Source: Bacteroidota bacterium
GTDB taxonomy: Bacteria; Bacteroidota; Rhodothermia; Rhodothermales; Bin80
Direction: 5' to 3'
DNA length: 64,000 bases
Assembly: GCA_026709065.1 (NCBI GenBank)
Contig: JAPOTS010000040.1
Coordinates: 1-64,000, forward strand
Shown: positions 9,273-19,172 of the stretch, in pieces
Position numbering within the stretch: position 1 is the stretch's first letter
Layout of the letters: each line of letters starts with the position of its first letter
Translations under genes and position numbers: made by a program
Notes under the pieces: generated by a model
What the model was told of the DNA's origin: nothing
Databases searched by the model: none
The model's input: the letters and a program-made list of their open reading frames with translations, nothing else

Positions 9273-9673
9273 GAGGACGAAGTCAGAAACTATCTCTTGT
9301 CTGGAAGTTTCGCATTGTTTCAATCGGGCAGACTTTATGTTGACGAAGCAACATGAATCATAAATCCAGATCAATCATCGTACTTTATCAAATTGGAGAC
9401 AGTAACACTCCCGTAAAGGTTCACGCGCGGTGTTGAGAGATTTGATGAGTGCGAGGAATTCCTTGTTGGTCTGTGACGATAAGTGGAATTTATTGTGATA
9501 GATCAAACCAGACCAGTGATCATCACTTCCGATTCCAGTGCAAGCTTCAATTGTCGTTGACCAAAAAAGTTATTGACGCTAGACAGCCTCTTAAAGAAAC
9601 AGCTAAGGCTATTTATTGTTATCTTTTGGAAACCTATCCTTAACGTACATTACTCTCAAATTATAGATTCCAA
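9273..9673. other. Intergenic, no gene seen
   Basis: A 64-codon open frame at 9449-9643 has no protein-like motif and is not supported. No RNA gene or clear hairpin was seen. It presumably carries the promoter for the gamma-glutamyltransferase gene. Confidence 0.4.
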
Positions 9674-11506
9674 ATGTTGATTCGTACTTTCCAATTGTTT
9701 GTTCTGAGTATTATTATGATCTCTCCAGTCCATGCCCAGCGTACAGCGAAACCCGTTTTACATGGACGTCACTGGGTTGCCATTACTGGAAAACCATTAG
9801 GGGCGACTGCTGGCGCAATGATGTTTGCCAAAGGCGGAAATGCCGTGGACGCTGCTTGCGCGATGCTTGGAGCTACCAGTACGATGTGGGATGTTCTGAG
9901 CTGGGGCGGAGAAACACAGGCCTTAATCTATGATCCAAATCAGAAAAAAGTGCTTGGAATTAATGCACTCGGTGTAGCACCAACAGGGGCAACTACCGAG
10001 TTTTTTACGGATCAAGAATTGAAATATCCACCTGAATATGGACCTTTGGCAGCGGTCACTCCTGGAACTCCCGGTGGATTAATGGTGATGCTTGCCGAGT
10101 ATGGGACATTGAGTCTCAAGGATGTTCTACATCCGAGTATTCAAATGGCCGAGGGCTATCCAATAGAGCGATCGGCCGTTCGTGCCATTGAAACTCACGC
10201 GGAGCGCATTGAGGATTGGCCCTATTCAAAGTCTGTCTATCTCCCAAATAGTGATGACGATAATAAAGCTCCGAGAGAAGGCCAGTTGTTTATTCAAACA
10301 GACTTAGCAGAAACTCTTCAAAAACTAATTGAAGCAGAGACAAATGCGCTTGAGGCTGGAAAGTCACGCAAGGAGGCAATCTATGCCGCCTATGATCGAT
10401 TTTATCGAGGCGATATTGCAGAAGAAATCGTAAGAAGCACCCAAGAGCAGGGAGGATTAATGACGATGAATGATCTTGATCAATGGCAGGTTTATATTGA
10501 AGAACCAGTCATGACGGACTATAAAGGGATTGAGGTGTACAAACTGACTTCGTGGGTTCAGGGCCCTGTGATGCTCCAGGCGTTAAATATGCTTGAACCT
10601 ATGGATCTCAAAGCAATGGGATACAATACCACCCGTTATATTCATGTTCTTTATCAGGTGATGAATTTAGCGTTTGCTGACCGAGATTTTTATTACGGTG
10701 ATCCCTATTTCCCACCCGCTGAGCCAATTGAGGGGTTATTATCCAAGGAATATGCGCACGCAAGAGCAGAAACCATTAATTGGCAAGAAAACGATCCTCA
10801 TGTCATTCCAGGAGATCCTTACCCATTTCAGGGGGAGGAAAATCCATATTTGCATTATATAGATCAATGGTCAACCGATGAAGGTGAATTCGGTAGTGAG
10901 ATTTCTTATGATTCTGATTTTTACAGGGGAACCACCTCAATTCAGGCAGCCGATGCTGAGGGTTGGGTGGTATCAATTACGCCGAGCGGCGGATGGATTC
11001 CAGCGGTGATTGCTGGCAAGACAGGAGTCGGGCTTAGTCAGCGAATGCAGAGTTTTGTGTTGGATCCTGCTGAAAATCCATACAACCTGCCAGAACCTGG
11101 GAAGAGGCCCCGTGCGACCTTGACTCCTGGAATGGCACTCAAAGATGGAGTCCCTTATTTGTCTTTTGCAGTACAGGGTGGAGATAGTCAAGATCAAAAT
11201 CTTCTACAATTCTTCTTAAATATCGTTGAATTTGATATGAATGTACAGGAGGCGGTTGAGGCTGCAAACATAAATAGTTTTCAGGTGCGAGAATCCTTTG
11301 GTGATCATGAGATCAGCCCTGGACGGATTTTACTTCATGATCAAATTCCAGATTGGATTCGGCGAGATCTTCGGAATATGAATTACACCCTACGATTCGG
11401 AGCACGCACCAGTGGGCCGATTACAGCGATTGAATTTGATCGGAAACAGGGAACGATGTGGGGTGGAGCCAGTGATCATGGCGACGATTACGGAATTGCT
11501 TGGTAG
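9674..11506 (+). CDS. Exported gamma-glutamyltransferase family protein
   Basis: A 610-residue N-terminal nucleophile hydrolase of the gamma-glutamyltranspeptidase family, which cleaves gamma-glutamyl amides such as glutathione. Residues 1-22 are a signal peptide ending in VHAQ. The large-subunit part has KGGNAVDAACAM, a family hallmark. The small subunit would start at the Thr of RGTTSIQAAD (about T420), the self-cleaving nucleophile, followed by RMQSFVLDP and TLTPGMALKDG. It diverges from classical GGT in the loop after the nucleophile (SITPSGGWIP), which suggests a GGT-like subfamily whose substrate may not be glutathione. It stands alone. Confidence 0.85.
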   Translation: MLIRTFQLFVLSIIMISPVHAQRTAKPVLHGRHWVAITGKPLGATAGAMMFAKGGNAVDAACAMLGATSTMWDVLSWGGETQALIYDPNQKKVLGINALGVAPTGATTEFFTDQELKYPPEYGPLAAVTPGTPGGLMVMLAEYGTLSLKDVLHPSIQMAEGYPIERSAVRAIETHAERIEDWPYSKSVYLPNSDDDNKAPREGQLFIQTDLAETLQKLIEAETNALEAGKSRKEAIYAAYDRFYRGDIAEEIVRSTQEQGGLMTMNDLDQWQVYIEEPVMTDYKGIEVYKLTSWVQGPVMLQALNMLEPMDLKAMGYNTTRYIHVLYQVMNLAFADRDFYYGDPYFPPAEPIEGLLSKEYAHARAETINWQENDPHVIPGDPYPFQGEENPYLHYIDQWSTDEGEFGSEISYDSDFYRGTTSIQAADAEGWVVSITPSGGWIPAVIAGKTGVGLSQRMQSFVLDPAENPYNLPEPGKRPRATLTPGMALKDGVPYLSFAVQGGDSQDQNLLQFFLNIVEFDMNVQEAVEAANINSFQVRESFGDHEISPGRILLHDQIPDWIRRDLRNMNYTLRFGARTSGPITAIEFDRKQGTMWGGASDHGDDYGIAW

Positions 11507-11616
11507 GTAAGAGTCAATGTAGGATTGATTCCAATGCGAGAATCGTCAGCGTCTACCCTGTCATCTCTTGAAGGTTGAGTAACTTGGATTATTGGACTCA
11601 TGGAAGTATGTGGTAC

Positions 11617-11877
11617 TTAAAACATCTCGATACTGATGTGTAGTTCATCGGTATCTAATTCAATCGCTTTATGATCATCTCGCAATCGGAAAGAGTTGAT
11701 ATTTTCAGGCAAAAACTCTTTGGGGGTATTCATTTGAAACAGGGTATCTGCAACCACATACCAATCTTCAGTTGTTAGATGGACAACAGCCTCATTGCCA
11801 GCAGCGACCATTGGAGCATATTGTAAGACCTTGTTTAAATGATTTATTCCTTGCTTTTGATGCAGATTTGGATCCAT
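11617..11877 (-). CDS. Small hypothetical protein (86 aa)
   Basis: An 86-codon frame with an ATG start and balanced, soluble-looking composition: an amphipathic N-terminal part with HLNKVLQYAPMVAAGNEAVVHLTTEDW, then a beta-rich acidic end (ELDTDELHISIEMF). The family is not recognised. It reads away from the gamma-glutamyltransferase in a gene-poor stretch, so it may be a remnant or a real small gene. Confidence 0.45.
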   Translation of the reverse strand: MDPNLHQKQGINHLNKVLQYAPMVAAGNEAVVHLTTEDWYVVADTLFQMNTPKEFLPENINSFRLRDDHKAIELDTDELHISIEMF

Positions 11878-12482
11878 TAATTTTAGAGTTAGATAAGTGA
11901 GATATTGAAGAAAATACTCATCTATGACCGTAATGACAGATGAGAAATATTGGGAGATGTTTGCAACACAGATTGAAGTTTAATCGGGGATAAGTTTTCG
12001 GTAGATCAAGTTTCAGATGGCTATTCGTTCTTAAGCGAATGTAATGATTGGTGTCTTAGAGCCAACTTATATCAGTCTAATGTTCGGTTAAAGATGCAGA
12101 TTCATTCATATCCATACTGAGATATGACTAATGTGGATGTTTCGGGAATATACGAGGAGTAATCAATGATTGTTCGTAATTATAGAAGGTGATATATGAT
12201 CAATGAAGATGACGAATTCAGTTTCAATATCAGCGATAATTAGATAGATTTACTCCATATTCAGGGAGTTCATATATAAGCTCGGGGATTGGTTCTGATA
12301 TGGAGTGAGTATCAAAAATTTAATTAAATTGTAGCAGAAAACGCAGTAGAACCAAAAAAACTATCAATTGGTATAGTTTGGGAGTACATTCCAACAATAA
12401 AACAATTGCAATGAGCGAAGTCAATTGATTGCGAACCAAGGGAGATATATAGAGTTGACTTAGGTTACTATGCACCACTTAG
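11878..12482. other. AT-rich intergenic stretch, no gene seen
   Basis: No supported gene. It contains a 14-bp perfect but very AT-rich palindrome, AATTTAATTAAATT, at 12317-12330, and scattered short direct words. It separates the small unknown gene from the interrupted AAA ATPase gene. Confidence 0.35.
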
Positions 12483-13604
12483 ATGTCTCGTTTTATGGAC
12501 TTCAATTTTATTGACGATCGCGGCCCAGCCAAATATTTTCATGGTCGAAAAGAGATTATTGACACCTTCACCGGTCTACTCAGGTTTTATCAAGCCAATA
12601 ATCGCGGGACCACCTTTCTGATTCAAGGAGCACCCGGTGCTGGGAAAACGGCACTTTTAGATGTGTTACTCACCCAAGCACGGGACGGAGAATGGGTGAC
12701 TAAAAAGATCAGGGTCCGAGACTTGCATGATCCTGCTAGTATGATTCGTGCTCTGGGTCACTCCTACGTTGCACGCAGGCATTCTTCAACTACTGGGGAT
12801 GGGCGAGTGGTGCAACATGCACGCGGCAAGGAGTATACTGGGCACCCTACAGTGGAGGATGTGATTGCGGAGCATTTGGAGAAGCGAGGGCTGATTTTGT
12901 GGCTTGACGAGGCGCAACACCTCGGTAATCTCTCATCACTACCTGATGCCAAAGCTCTCGCCACAAGCACCTTAGATGTGATACACAATGGTGGTTTCGG
13001 TCGCCCCGTCATGCTCATAGCTGCGGGACTAGGAACGACAGAGCGTGAATTGAAATCGCTGGGCATTTCGCGGTTTGTGCGAACATGCCCAGTGTACCTT
13101 GGGGGGTTAGATAAAGCGTCCGAGGTATCTGTGATCCGTGACTGGCTCACGCTGGAAGGTAGCGCACAGGATGAGACGAAGATGTGGGTGGATTCCATAG
13201 CGGAGCAAACGCATGGCTGGCCACAGCATATCATTTCCTATATTGCCCCCGCAGTGGAGTACCTCAAGTCTAACCATGGGGTAATGACGAATGAGGGATT
13301 ACGTTTTGCACTCAAATAGGGCGATGTAGCGCGGACGAAGTATTACCAATCACGCGTGAAAGGTATTGAGAAGCGGAAGCGTCAGGCACTTGCACGAATA
13401 TTCGCTGGTGTAGAGATAGGGATATACAAGGAACGCGACAACATCTTGGATGGACTCAAGGAGGATTTTACACAAAAAGAGGCTGACAAACTGTTTAACG
13501 ATTTACTTGAGCGAGGAGTGATTGATGAGCGCATAGACGGGGACTATGGAATCCCCATCCCTTCCTTCCACACATGGCTGATTGAAGAATACGGGGAAGA
13601 TTAA
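12483..13604 (+). pseudogene. AAA ATPase gene interrupted by one in-frame TAG
   Basis: One continuous frame from the ATG at 12483 to the TAA at 13604 is broken only by TAG at 13317-13319. The first part (278 aa) has a Walker A GAPGAGKT (about 56-63), a Walker B-like LILWLDEAQH, and sensor-type residues. The second part (about 95 codons) continues as GDVARTKYYQSRVKGIEKRKR and a helical, winged-helix-like C-terminus. A CAG (Gln) to TAG change would explain the break. The GC-richer text differs from the AT-rich flanks, suggesting acquisition by transfer. The ATPase type resembles ORC/STAND-like phage or mobile-element ATPases, and no partner gene is seen. A truncated 278-aa protein could still be made. 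Confidence 0.75.
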
Positions 13605-13888
13605 GATAAGGCTGGGAGTCGCTACACTCTAAGAGGATAGAGCAATGGTGGACTGCTCAATAGGCGGACAAGACACTAAAAGCTCTAATGGGCTATCAAC
13701 ACTCACGAGTATTATGCCCAAAATTATGGGGTTGGCCAACGATTGACAATGCCTGACCAAAACGCAGGCTTATATAATCTTGAGACCGCATCAAACTTCA
13801 TTTTATCAGTGGTGATAATCATTTCATCTCATTTCGGACCGACCTTGTATCTAATTCGTTAAACGGAGTTTAGGTGATTGTCAGTTTT

Positions 13889-14782
13889 ATGCATCAGTAT
13901 TTGGATCTACTACGTCATGTTCTCAATCATGGTCACGAGCGACGTGATCGTACTGGCACTGGAACACGTAGTGTCTTTGGATACCAAATGAGATTTCCGT
14001 TAATGGATGGGTTTCCAATTGGTACAACAAAAAGAGTCTGGTTCAAAGGTCTAGCATGTGAATTGTTATGGTTTTTGTCTGGTTCAACGAATATTAAGCC
14101 ATTAGTGGACCAAGGAATTTCGATTTGGACGGCTTGGCCTCTCAAAAAATATCTACTAGATCATAATCTTGATCTTCCGCCATCAGATTCTGATAAGTGG
14201 GTAGCCCATCAGTCAGAATTTGAAGAATTGATTCAAAATCAAGAAGGATTTGCTCAACAATGGGGAGACCTTGGCCCTATCTATGGGAAACAATGGCGTG
14301 ATTTCATGGGGGTTGATCAAATTTCTGAGGTCATAGAAGCAATTAAGCATTCTCCATGGAGCCGCCGACATATTGTGAGTGCATGGAATCCAACTGAACT
14401 GCGTCAGATGGCACTTCCTCCGTGTCATATGTTTTTTCAATTTTCAGTATCGGATCACACATTATCATGTCAGCTCTATATTCGTTCCAATGATCTTTTC
14501 TTGGGAGCCCCGTTTAATATTGCCCAGTATGCTCTGTTAACTCATTTGATCGCACATCAGACGGGCCTTGAACCGGGTGATTTGATCTATACCATTGGAG
14601 ATGCACATATTTATCTGAATCATGTTGATCAAGTAACTGAGCAATTGTCGCGTAAGCCTTATCCACTGCCTCAACTCAGGATATTAAGAAAACCTAAAAC
14701 AGTGTTTGAGTATCAGTTTAGTGACTTTGACCTTCAGGGTTACCAGTGCCATCCTGTGATCAAAGCCCCCGTAGCTGTCTGA
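13889..14782 (+). CDS. thyA: Thymidylate synthase ThyA
   Basis: Converts dUMP to dTMP using methylenetetrahydrofolate. The catalytic cysteine is in [10 protein letters not shown]. Other family motifs present are [52 protein letters not shown] and the C-terminal [10 protein letters not shown]. At about 297 residues it is longer than E. coli ThyA because of an insertion between the W-TAW region and [10 protein letters not shown], as in lactobacillus-type enzymes. The ATG at 13889 aligns with the E. coli start; a GTG five codons upstream (13874) is also open. folA lies three genes downstream, joining the two steps of the folate/dTMP cycle. Confidence 0.96.
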   Translation: MHQYLDLLRHVLNHGHERRDRTGTGTRSVFGYQMRFPLMDGFPIGTTKRVWFKGLACELLWFLSGSTNIKPLVDQGISIWTAWPLKKYLLDHNLDLPPSDSDKWVAHQSEFEELIQNQEGFAQQWGDLGPIYGKQWRDFMGVDQISEVIEAIKHSPWSRRHIVSAWNPTELRQMALPPCHMFFQFSVSDHTLSCQLYIRSNDLFLGAPFNIAQYALLTHLIAHQTGLEPGDLIYTIGDAHIYLNHVDQVTEQLSRKPYPLPQLRILRKPKTVFEYQFSDFDLQGYQCHPVIKAPVAV

Positions 14783-14790
14783 CGATAATT

Positions 14791-15762
14791 ATGATAAATC
14801 GTAAACGTCAGAAAAAGACACTTCTACAAGAAGTATACAATGATAATCAAAGGCTTCTTGGAAGAGATGTCTCAACTCCCAAAAAGAGAGTGAGGCTGAT
14901 TACTCTCATACTGTTTTTATGTCTTGGTACAGGATCAGCTTTCTACTTTGGACTTGATCAAATTGACTTATCCCCTCCTGCTCCCATTTCGGAAATCCAA
15001 CCCTCTTCTGCTGAGCAAGAGATTCGCACATCCAACCAGCAGATCGCAAGTTCAGATGCGAATGTTGAAGCGACATCATTGTCCGATGTTTATGGGCTTC
15101 GTGTCAGAACGATTGCGCTGGATCCAGGGCATGGAGGTCGCGATCCGGGTGCGGTTGGGCAGATGGGTTTATTTGAAAAAACGTTAACACTGGATCTTGC
15201 ACTGCGATTGGAGCGACGATTGAAGGCCAAGGGATTAAATGTATTTCTGACGCGCAGAGACGATACATATTTAAGTCTGAGGCAAAGAGTCCAACTCGTA
15301 AAACAGAGTCAAGCGGATCTGTTTATTTCCATCCATCTCAATGCCCTCCCCGTTGACACGGTTGCGTTCATTGAAACGTTTTACTTTAGTCCTCGCGGTG
15401 ATGCCCGTGCTGAGATGGTCGCTGCTCAAGAAAATACTGGATCAGACTACAGTATTGGTGAATGGCAAAATAGGCTTGAAGCCGCAGGTCAGACCGTCAG
15501 GATAGAAGAAAGTCGACTCCTTGCTTCGCATATACAAGATGCGATGGTTGTTCAGATGAGGGACATCAATAATAAACTTGCTGATTGGGGAGCCAGATCG
15601 GGCCCCTTCATGCTATTGATGAATACCGATGTGCCCGCAATTTTGGCCGAAGTTACAGCGATTTCAATGCCAGAAGAAGAAAAGCGTCTCATGGATATTG
15701 ATTATCGCGAAATGCTTGCCCATGGCTTGGAGATTGGAATTCTATCTTATCTTTCCCAATAA
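14791..15762 (+). CDS. N-acetylmuramoyl-L-alanine amidase (Amidase_3)
   Basis: A 323-residue cell-wall amidase with an N-terminal membrane anchor (LITLILFLCLGTGSAFYFGL), a low-complexity linker, then a zinc-dependent Amidase_3 catalytic domain from about residue 110. Zinc ligands are visible: the His of DPGHGGRDPGAVG, the following Glu in FEKTLTLDLALRL, and the His of SIHLNAL. A Glu in the ILAEVTAIS end motif completes the site. It has the AmiABC-like helical insert between the last two. It probably splits daughter cells at the septum. It starts 8 bases after thyA, and an actin-like gene follows. Confidence 0.92.
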   Translation: MINRKRQKKTLLQEVYNDNQRLLGRDVSTPKKRVRLITLILFLCLGTGSAFYFGLDQIDLSPPAPISEIQPSSAEQEIRTSNQQIASSDANVEATSLSDVYGLRVRTIALDPGHGGRDPGAVGQMGLFEKTLTLDLALRLERRLKAKGLNVFLTRRDDTYLSLRQRVQLVKQSQADLFISIHLNALPVDTVAFIETFYFSPRGDARAEMVAAQENTGSDYSIGEWQNRLEAAGQTVRIEESRLLASHIQDAMVVQMRDINNKLADWGARSGPFMLLMNTDVPAILAEVTAISMPEEEKRLMDIDYREMLAHGLEIGILSYLSQ

Positions 15763-15790
15763 ACCACAACTTATTTTATTTGAATATAAC

Positions 15791-16816
15791 ATGTCACAGA
15801 ACTCTGATTCATTTAACGGAAGCCTTCGTATCGGGATTGATCTTGGTACATCGCGCAGTGCGATCGCTGCTAGTAATGGCAAAAAAAGATGGGTTCACAG
15901 TTATGTAGGCTGGCCCCAAGATTTTGTTGCCCGTAGAATGCTAAAGCAGGATGTACTCATTGGCATGGATGCAATTGAACATCGCAATTCTGTTAATCTC
16001 GTTCGGCCCCTTGAATATGGTGTGATTCGAGACGGAACTGAGAGAGATGAAAAAGCAGTCCGTGAGTTAATCCGTCACTTGATAAACCTTGCCCAACCTG
16101 AGGAAGGTCAGAAAATTTTTGCCGCCGTTGGCGTTCCAGCCGAAGCACTTCGCGTTAATAAACTTGCCATACGTGATGCTGTTGGAGAATGGGCAGACAC
16201 CCTGATGTTGGTTTCAGAGCCATTCGCAGTTGCTTATCGACTCGGGGCCCTCAATAACACTTGCATCATTGACATTGGTGCTGGAACGATTGATTTTTGT
16301 GTCATGCATGGGACGATGCCTAGCGAGGAAGATCAACGCTCACTGCGTACAGCAGGTGACTATATTGATGAACAGCTGTTTAATCTATTGTCCGAGCGCT
16401 TTGTAAATACGCCATTCAGTGAAACATTCGCACGTGAAATCAAGGAAAAGCATGGAAGCGTGACGGATGCATCCGATCGAATTCAAGTTAGCATACCAGT
16501 GTCCGGAAAATTTGAAACGCATGACCTGACAGAAGAAGTTTGGCGTGTTTGTGATTCTTTGGTTCCATCAATTGCCGAAACCCTTATTGATTTATTGAGC
16601 ACCTACGAACCGATGTTACAGGAACGGATTCGGCATAACATATACCTCGCGGGTGGCGGTAGTCAGATTCAGGGACTTGGCAGAGCTTTGAGTTCTGCGC
16701 TGGAAGAGTATGGTCAGTTTACAATTACTCCAATTCAAGATCCGTTATTCAGTGGTGCGGAAGGGGCCCTGAGTCTAGCGGAAGATATGCCAGAAGAATA
16801 TTGGGAAAATATGTAA
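15791..16816 (+). CDS. MamK-like bacterial actin
   Basis: A 341-residue actin-fold ATPase. Phosphate-1 is GIDLGTSRSA (15-24), the catalytic Glu region is VSEPFAVAY (141-149), phosphate-2 is IDIGAGTIDF (160-169) and the adenosine motif is LAGGGSQIQG (286-295). The length and several stretches (GVPAEALRVNK, GDYIDEQLFN, GALSLAEDMPEEYW at the end) resemble MamK, the magnetosome filament protein, more than MreB, FtsA or DnaK. No magnetosome genes are nearby; it is between a cell-wall amidase and folA. A role in cell shape or intracellular positioning is inference. The ATG at 15791 is chosen because residues before it belong to the end of the amidase gene in another frame. Confidence 0.8.
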   Translation: MSQNSDSFNGSLRIGIDLGTSRSAIAASNGKKRWVHSYVGWPQDFVARRMLKQDVLIGMDAIEHRNSVNLVRPLEYGVIRDGTERDEKAVRELIRHLINLAQPEEGQKIFAAVGVPAEALRVNKLAIRDAVGEWADTLMLVSEPFAVAYRLGALNNTCIIDIGAGTIDFCVMHGTMPSEEDQRSLRTAGDYIDEQLFNLLSERFVNTPFSETFAREIKEKHGSVTDASDRIQVSIPVSGKFETHDLTEEVWRVCDSLVPSIAETLIDLLSTYEPMLQERIRHNIYLAGGGSQIQGLGRALSSALEEYGQFTITPIQDPLFSGAEGALSLAEDMPEEYWENM

Positions 16817-16827
16817 ATCGCCCCCGA

Positions 16828-17322
16828 GTGATCATTATCGCAGCGGTGGCCCGAGATAATCTATGTATTGGTAAGGACTCGCATCTTCCTTGGCACATCC
16901 CTGAGGATATGCGCCGATTCAAACGGCTCACCTATGGGCATCCGCTTATTATGGGGCGCGTCACCTGTCAAGGGTTGATTCGTGATTTTGGCGGGCCATT
17001 GCCTGGTCGTCAATTGATTGCATTGTCTCACAGAGTGGGTACTGACATTCATCCAGATATTCAGGTGTGCGGGTCGTTAATCTCTGCAATAGATCATGCA
17101 AAGCCTGCCAAACAAGTCTTTATTGCTGGTGGGGCAATCATCTATCAAGAGGCTTTGGAGTTCGCAGATAGACTTGAATTAACTCTTGTTGACGGTGCGT
17201 ATGATGGGGATACCTTCTTTCCGCCGTTCAAGCATTTGATTGGGACAACATTCGCACTGACGCATGAAGATGTCCACGAAGGGTTCTCCTTTGTGACCTA
17301 TGACAGAATCCGTCCGACATAA
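16828..17322 (+). CDS. folA: Dihydrofolate reductase
   Basis: Reduces dihydrofolate to tetrahydrofolate, recycling the product of ThyA. Motifs seen: IIAAVARDNLCIGKDSHLPW (N-terminal NADPH/folate loop), PEDMRRFKRLTYGHPLIMGR, and VFIAGGAIIYQEAL with the GG of the cofactor site. The length of about 164 residues from the GTG at 16828 matches the family. A TTG at 16801, overlapping the end of the actin gene, is an upstream alternative. It is last in the thyA-amidase-actin-folA set and convergent with bshA. Confidence 0.94.
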   Translation: MIIIAAVARDNLCIGKDSHLPWHIPEDMRRFKRLTYGHPLIMGRVTCQGLIRDFGGPLPGRQLIALSHRVGTDIHPDIQVCGSLISAIDHAKPAKQVFIAGGAIIYQEALEFADRLELTLVDGAYDGDTFFPPFKHLIGTTFALTHEDVHEGFSFVTYDRIRPT

Positions 17323-17349
17323 AGCTGAAAATCAATCCGAATGGTTGGT

Positions 17350-18483
17350 TTATACTTTGTTGATGATTTCTTGGTAATACGCTTCATACTGTGTAACGAT
17401 GGCATGGGTATCATAGTTTGTGACCACATAGTCCCTAGCGTGTTTGGACATTTGAGCACGTAATTGATCGTTTGTAAGAATCTCAATTGAGGATTTGGAG
17501 AATGCATCAATATCACCGACGGGGCAAAGATAACCTGCTCCACTGTCGTTGACAAGTTCAGGTAAACCACCAATATCGCTACATACCACAGGCACATTAC
17601 ATGCCATAGCTTCAAGTGGAGCAAGGCCAAAGGCTTCCGACCCACTTGTCAATAGAAACAGATCAGAAATAGATAGAATTTCTTGAATAGGGTCTTGTTT
17701 TCCGAGAAATCGAACGGAATCCTGAATTCCCAAATCACGTGAGAGTTGCTCAACATTTGAGCGATCAGGCCCGTCACCGACCAATAGCAACTTTGCCGAC
17801 AAGACTTCTTGAAGAATCCTGTGAAAAATCTCAACAACATGCGAAACATTCTTTATTCGCCTGAAATTAGACACATGTACCACGACCTTTTGATCTGCCT
17901 CGCAAATAGCTTTTCTAAAGTGCTCCTTTTCCAGTCTTCGAAAGTGCTTGGTATCAATGAAATTCGGAATGACTTCAATGGGGACTTCAATGTCAAACGC
18001 TTCATAGGTTTCCTTTCTCAGAAAATCTGATACAGCCGTTACTCCGTCCGAAGCATTGATTGAGTATGTGACAACGGGGGTGTATGAGGCATCTTGGCCA
18101 ACAATTGTAATATCGGTGCCATGGAGGGTTGTGACCACTGGAATCGACAGAGATTGCTTTTTTAGAATGTCACGTGCTAAAACAGCACTGGTCGCATGTG
18201 GGATCGCATAGTGGACATGGAGCAGGTCCAAATTTTCATATTTGGCCACATCAACCATCTTACTGGTTAGAGACAGCGCATAGGGGGGGAAGTCAAAAAG
18301 GGGATATCTGTTGACACTTACTTCATGGAAATAAATGTTTTCTGTAACTTTGTTGAGGCGAAAGGGTAAAGAGTACGCTATGAAATGAATCTCATGACCT
18401 CGATTTGCCAGTGCTCGGCCAAGCTCAGTAGCTACTACGCCACTTCCACCATAAACGGGATAACAAGTGATGCCTATGCGCAT
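17350..18483 (-). CDS. bshA: N-acetyl-alpha-D-glucosaminyl L-malate synthase BshA
   Basis: A GT4 glycosyltransferase of 377 residues that makes GlcNAc-malate, the first step of bacillithiol synthesis. The N-terminus GITCYPVYGGSGVVATELG, the YALSLTSKM and HVHYAIPHATSAVLA stretches and GTDITIVGQDASY are diagnostic for BshA within the family. The C-terminal domain has the retaining-transferase motif ESEAFGLAPLEAMAC-like text (SGSEAFGLAPLEAMACNVPV). Bacillithiol occurs in Bacteroidota relatives as well as Firmicutes. bshB and bshC are not adjacent. Confidence 0.93.
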   Translation of the reverse strand: MRIGITCYPVYGGSGVVATELGRALANRGHEIHFIAYSLPFRLNKVTENIYFHEVSVNRYPLFDFPPYALSLTSKMVDVAKYENLDLLHVHYAIPHATSAVLARDILKKQSLSIPVVTTLHGTDITIVGQDASYTPVVTYSINASDGVTAVSDFLRKETYEAFDIEVPIEVIPNFIDTKHFRRLEKEHFRKAICEADQKVVVHVSNFRRIKNVSHVVEIFHRILQEVLSAKLLLVGDGPDRSNVEQLSRDLGIQDSVRFLGKQDPIQEILSISDLFLLTSGSEAFGLAPLEAMACNVPVVCSDIGGLPELVNDSGAGYLCPVGDIDAFSKSSIEILTNDQLRAQMSKHARDYVVTNYDTHAIVTQYEAYYQEIINKV

Positions 18484-18557
18484 ATTGAAAATTCTTGGTT
18501 GATTGTGGAAACACCTAAGGTAAATTCAAGGTTATACTCTCATCTAACAAAATAATC

Positions 18558-19172
18558 ATGAATCGTCATTATGTGATCATTTTAGTCTGCTTTTTTCTTG
18601 TATCTGGTGTCAGTGCACAAAACTTTGGGGTTTCTGTGGGTGCGAATTTTCAGCGGTTGAACGATATTGCGCTCAATGAATTGGAAACGAAATTCGAGAG
18701 TCAGAATGGATGGCATGTGGGAGCTTGGATTGAACTTCCTCTCGGACCAGCGGCGTTGCGTGGGGGTGCACGGTATATGGCAGCAGGGAAATTATTTGAG
18801 GGTATACAGGAGTCACATTCCTCTGTTCGCGATAACTTTGATGTTTCTTTGGTTGAAATTTATTTAATTCTTCGCTTAGGATTTCCCTCTCCTGTCGTGA
18901 GTCCATATGTTTTTGCAGGACCTGTTTTTCGATTACCTGCCCAGAATGATGCGGACATTAGCAATGATCTTAAAATACTCTCTTATGCTGGAGAGATTGG
19001 TGGGGGACTAGAGATTGGTCTCGGACCAGTCACGCTTCATCCAGAGCTCGCGTATGTATTTGGAATTACACGATTTATTGAAAATGAACTCATTCTTCAA
19101 CAGATTAAACTGCAGGCTGGCGATCCTCAGAGGCTCAACGTTGCAATGTTACGCCTTTCGGTTGGGTTATAG
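18558..19172 (+). CDS. Outer-membrane beta-barrel protein
   Basis: A 204-residue exported protein with a signal peptide ending in VSAQ (about residue 21), followed by alternating hydrophobic strands and Gly/aromatic turns (GVSVGANFQRL, GGGLEIGLGPVTLHPELAYVFG) and a final strand LNVAMLRLSVGL. This is the pattern of small OmpA/OmpW-like barrels common in Bacteroidota. No specific family or ligand is recognised. It diverges from bshA across a 74-base promoter region. Confidence 0.7.
   Translation: MNRHYVIILVCFFLVSGVSAQNFGVSVGANFQRLNDIALNELETKFESQNGWHVGAWIELPLGPAALRGGARYMAAGKLFEGIQESHSSVRDNFDVSLVEIYLILRLGFPSPVVSPYVFAGPVFRLPAQNDADISNDLKILSYAGEIGGGLEIGLGPVTLHPELAYVFGITRFIENELILQQIKLQAGDPQRLNVAMLRLSVGL

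Noticed and set aside
9449-9643. 64-codon frame between ribBA and the gamma-glutamyltransferase gene
   Set aside because: Composition is not protein-like and there is no conserved motif or coupling to neighbours.
12764-13234. 156-codon frame antisense to the AAA ATPase gene
   Set aside because: Complement of conserved ATPase codons; Ser/Cys/Pro-rich text without motifs.
15791-16816. Possible magnetosome gene island around the MamK-like gene
   Set aside because: No mamA, B, E, M, O, P or Q-like genes nearby; neighbours are thyA, amidase and folA.
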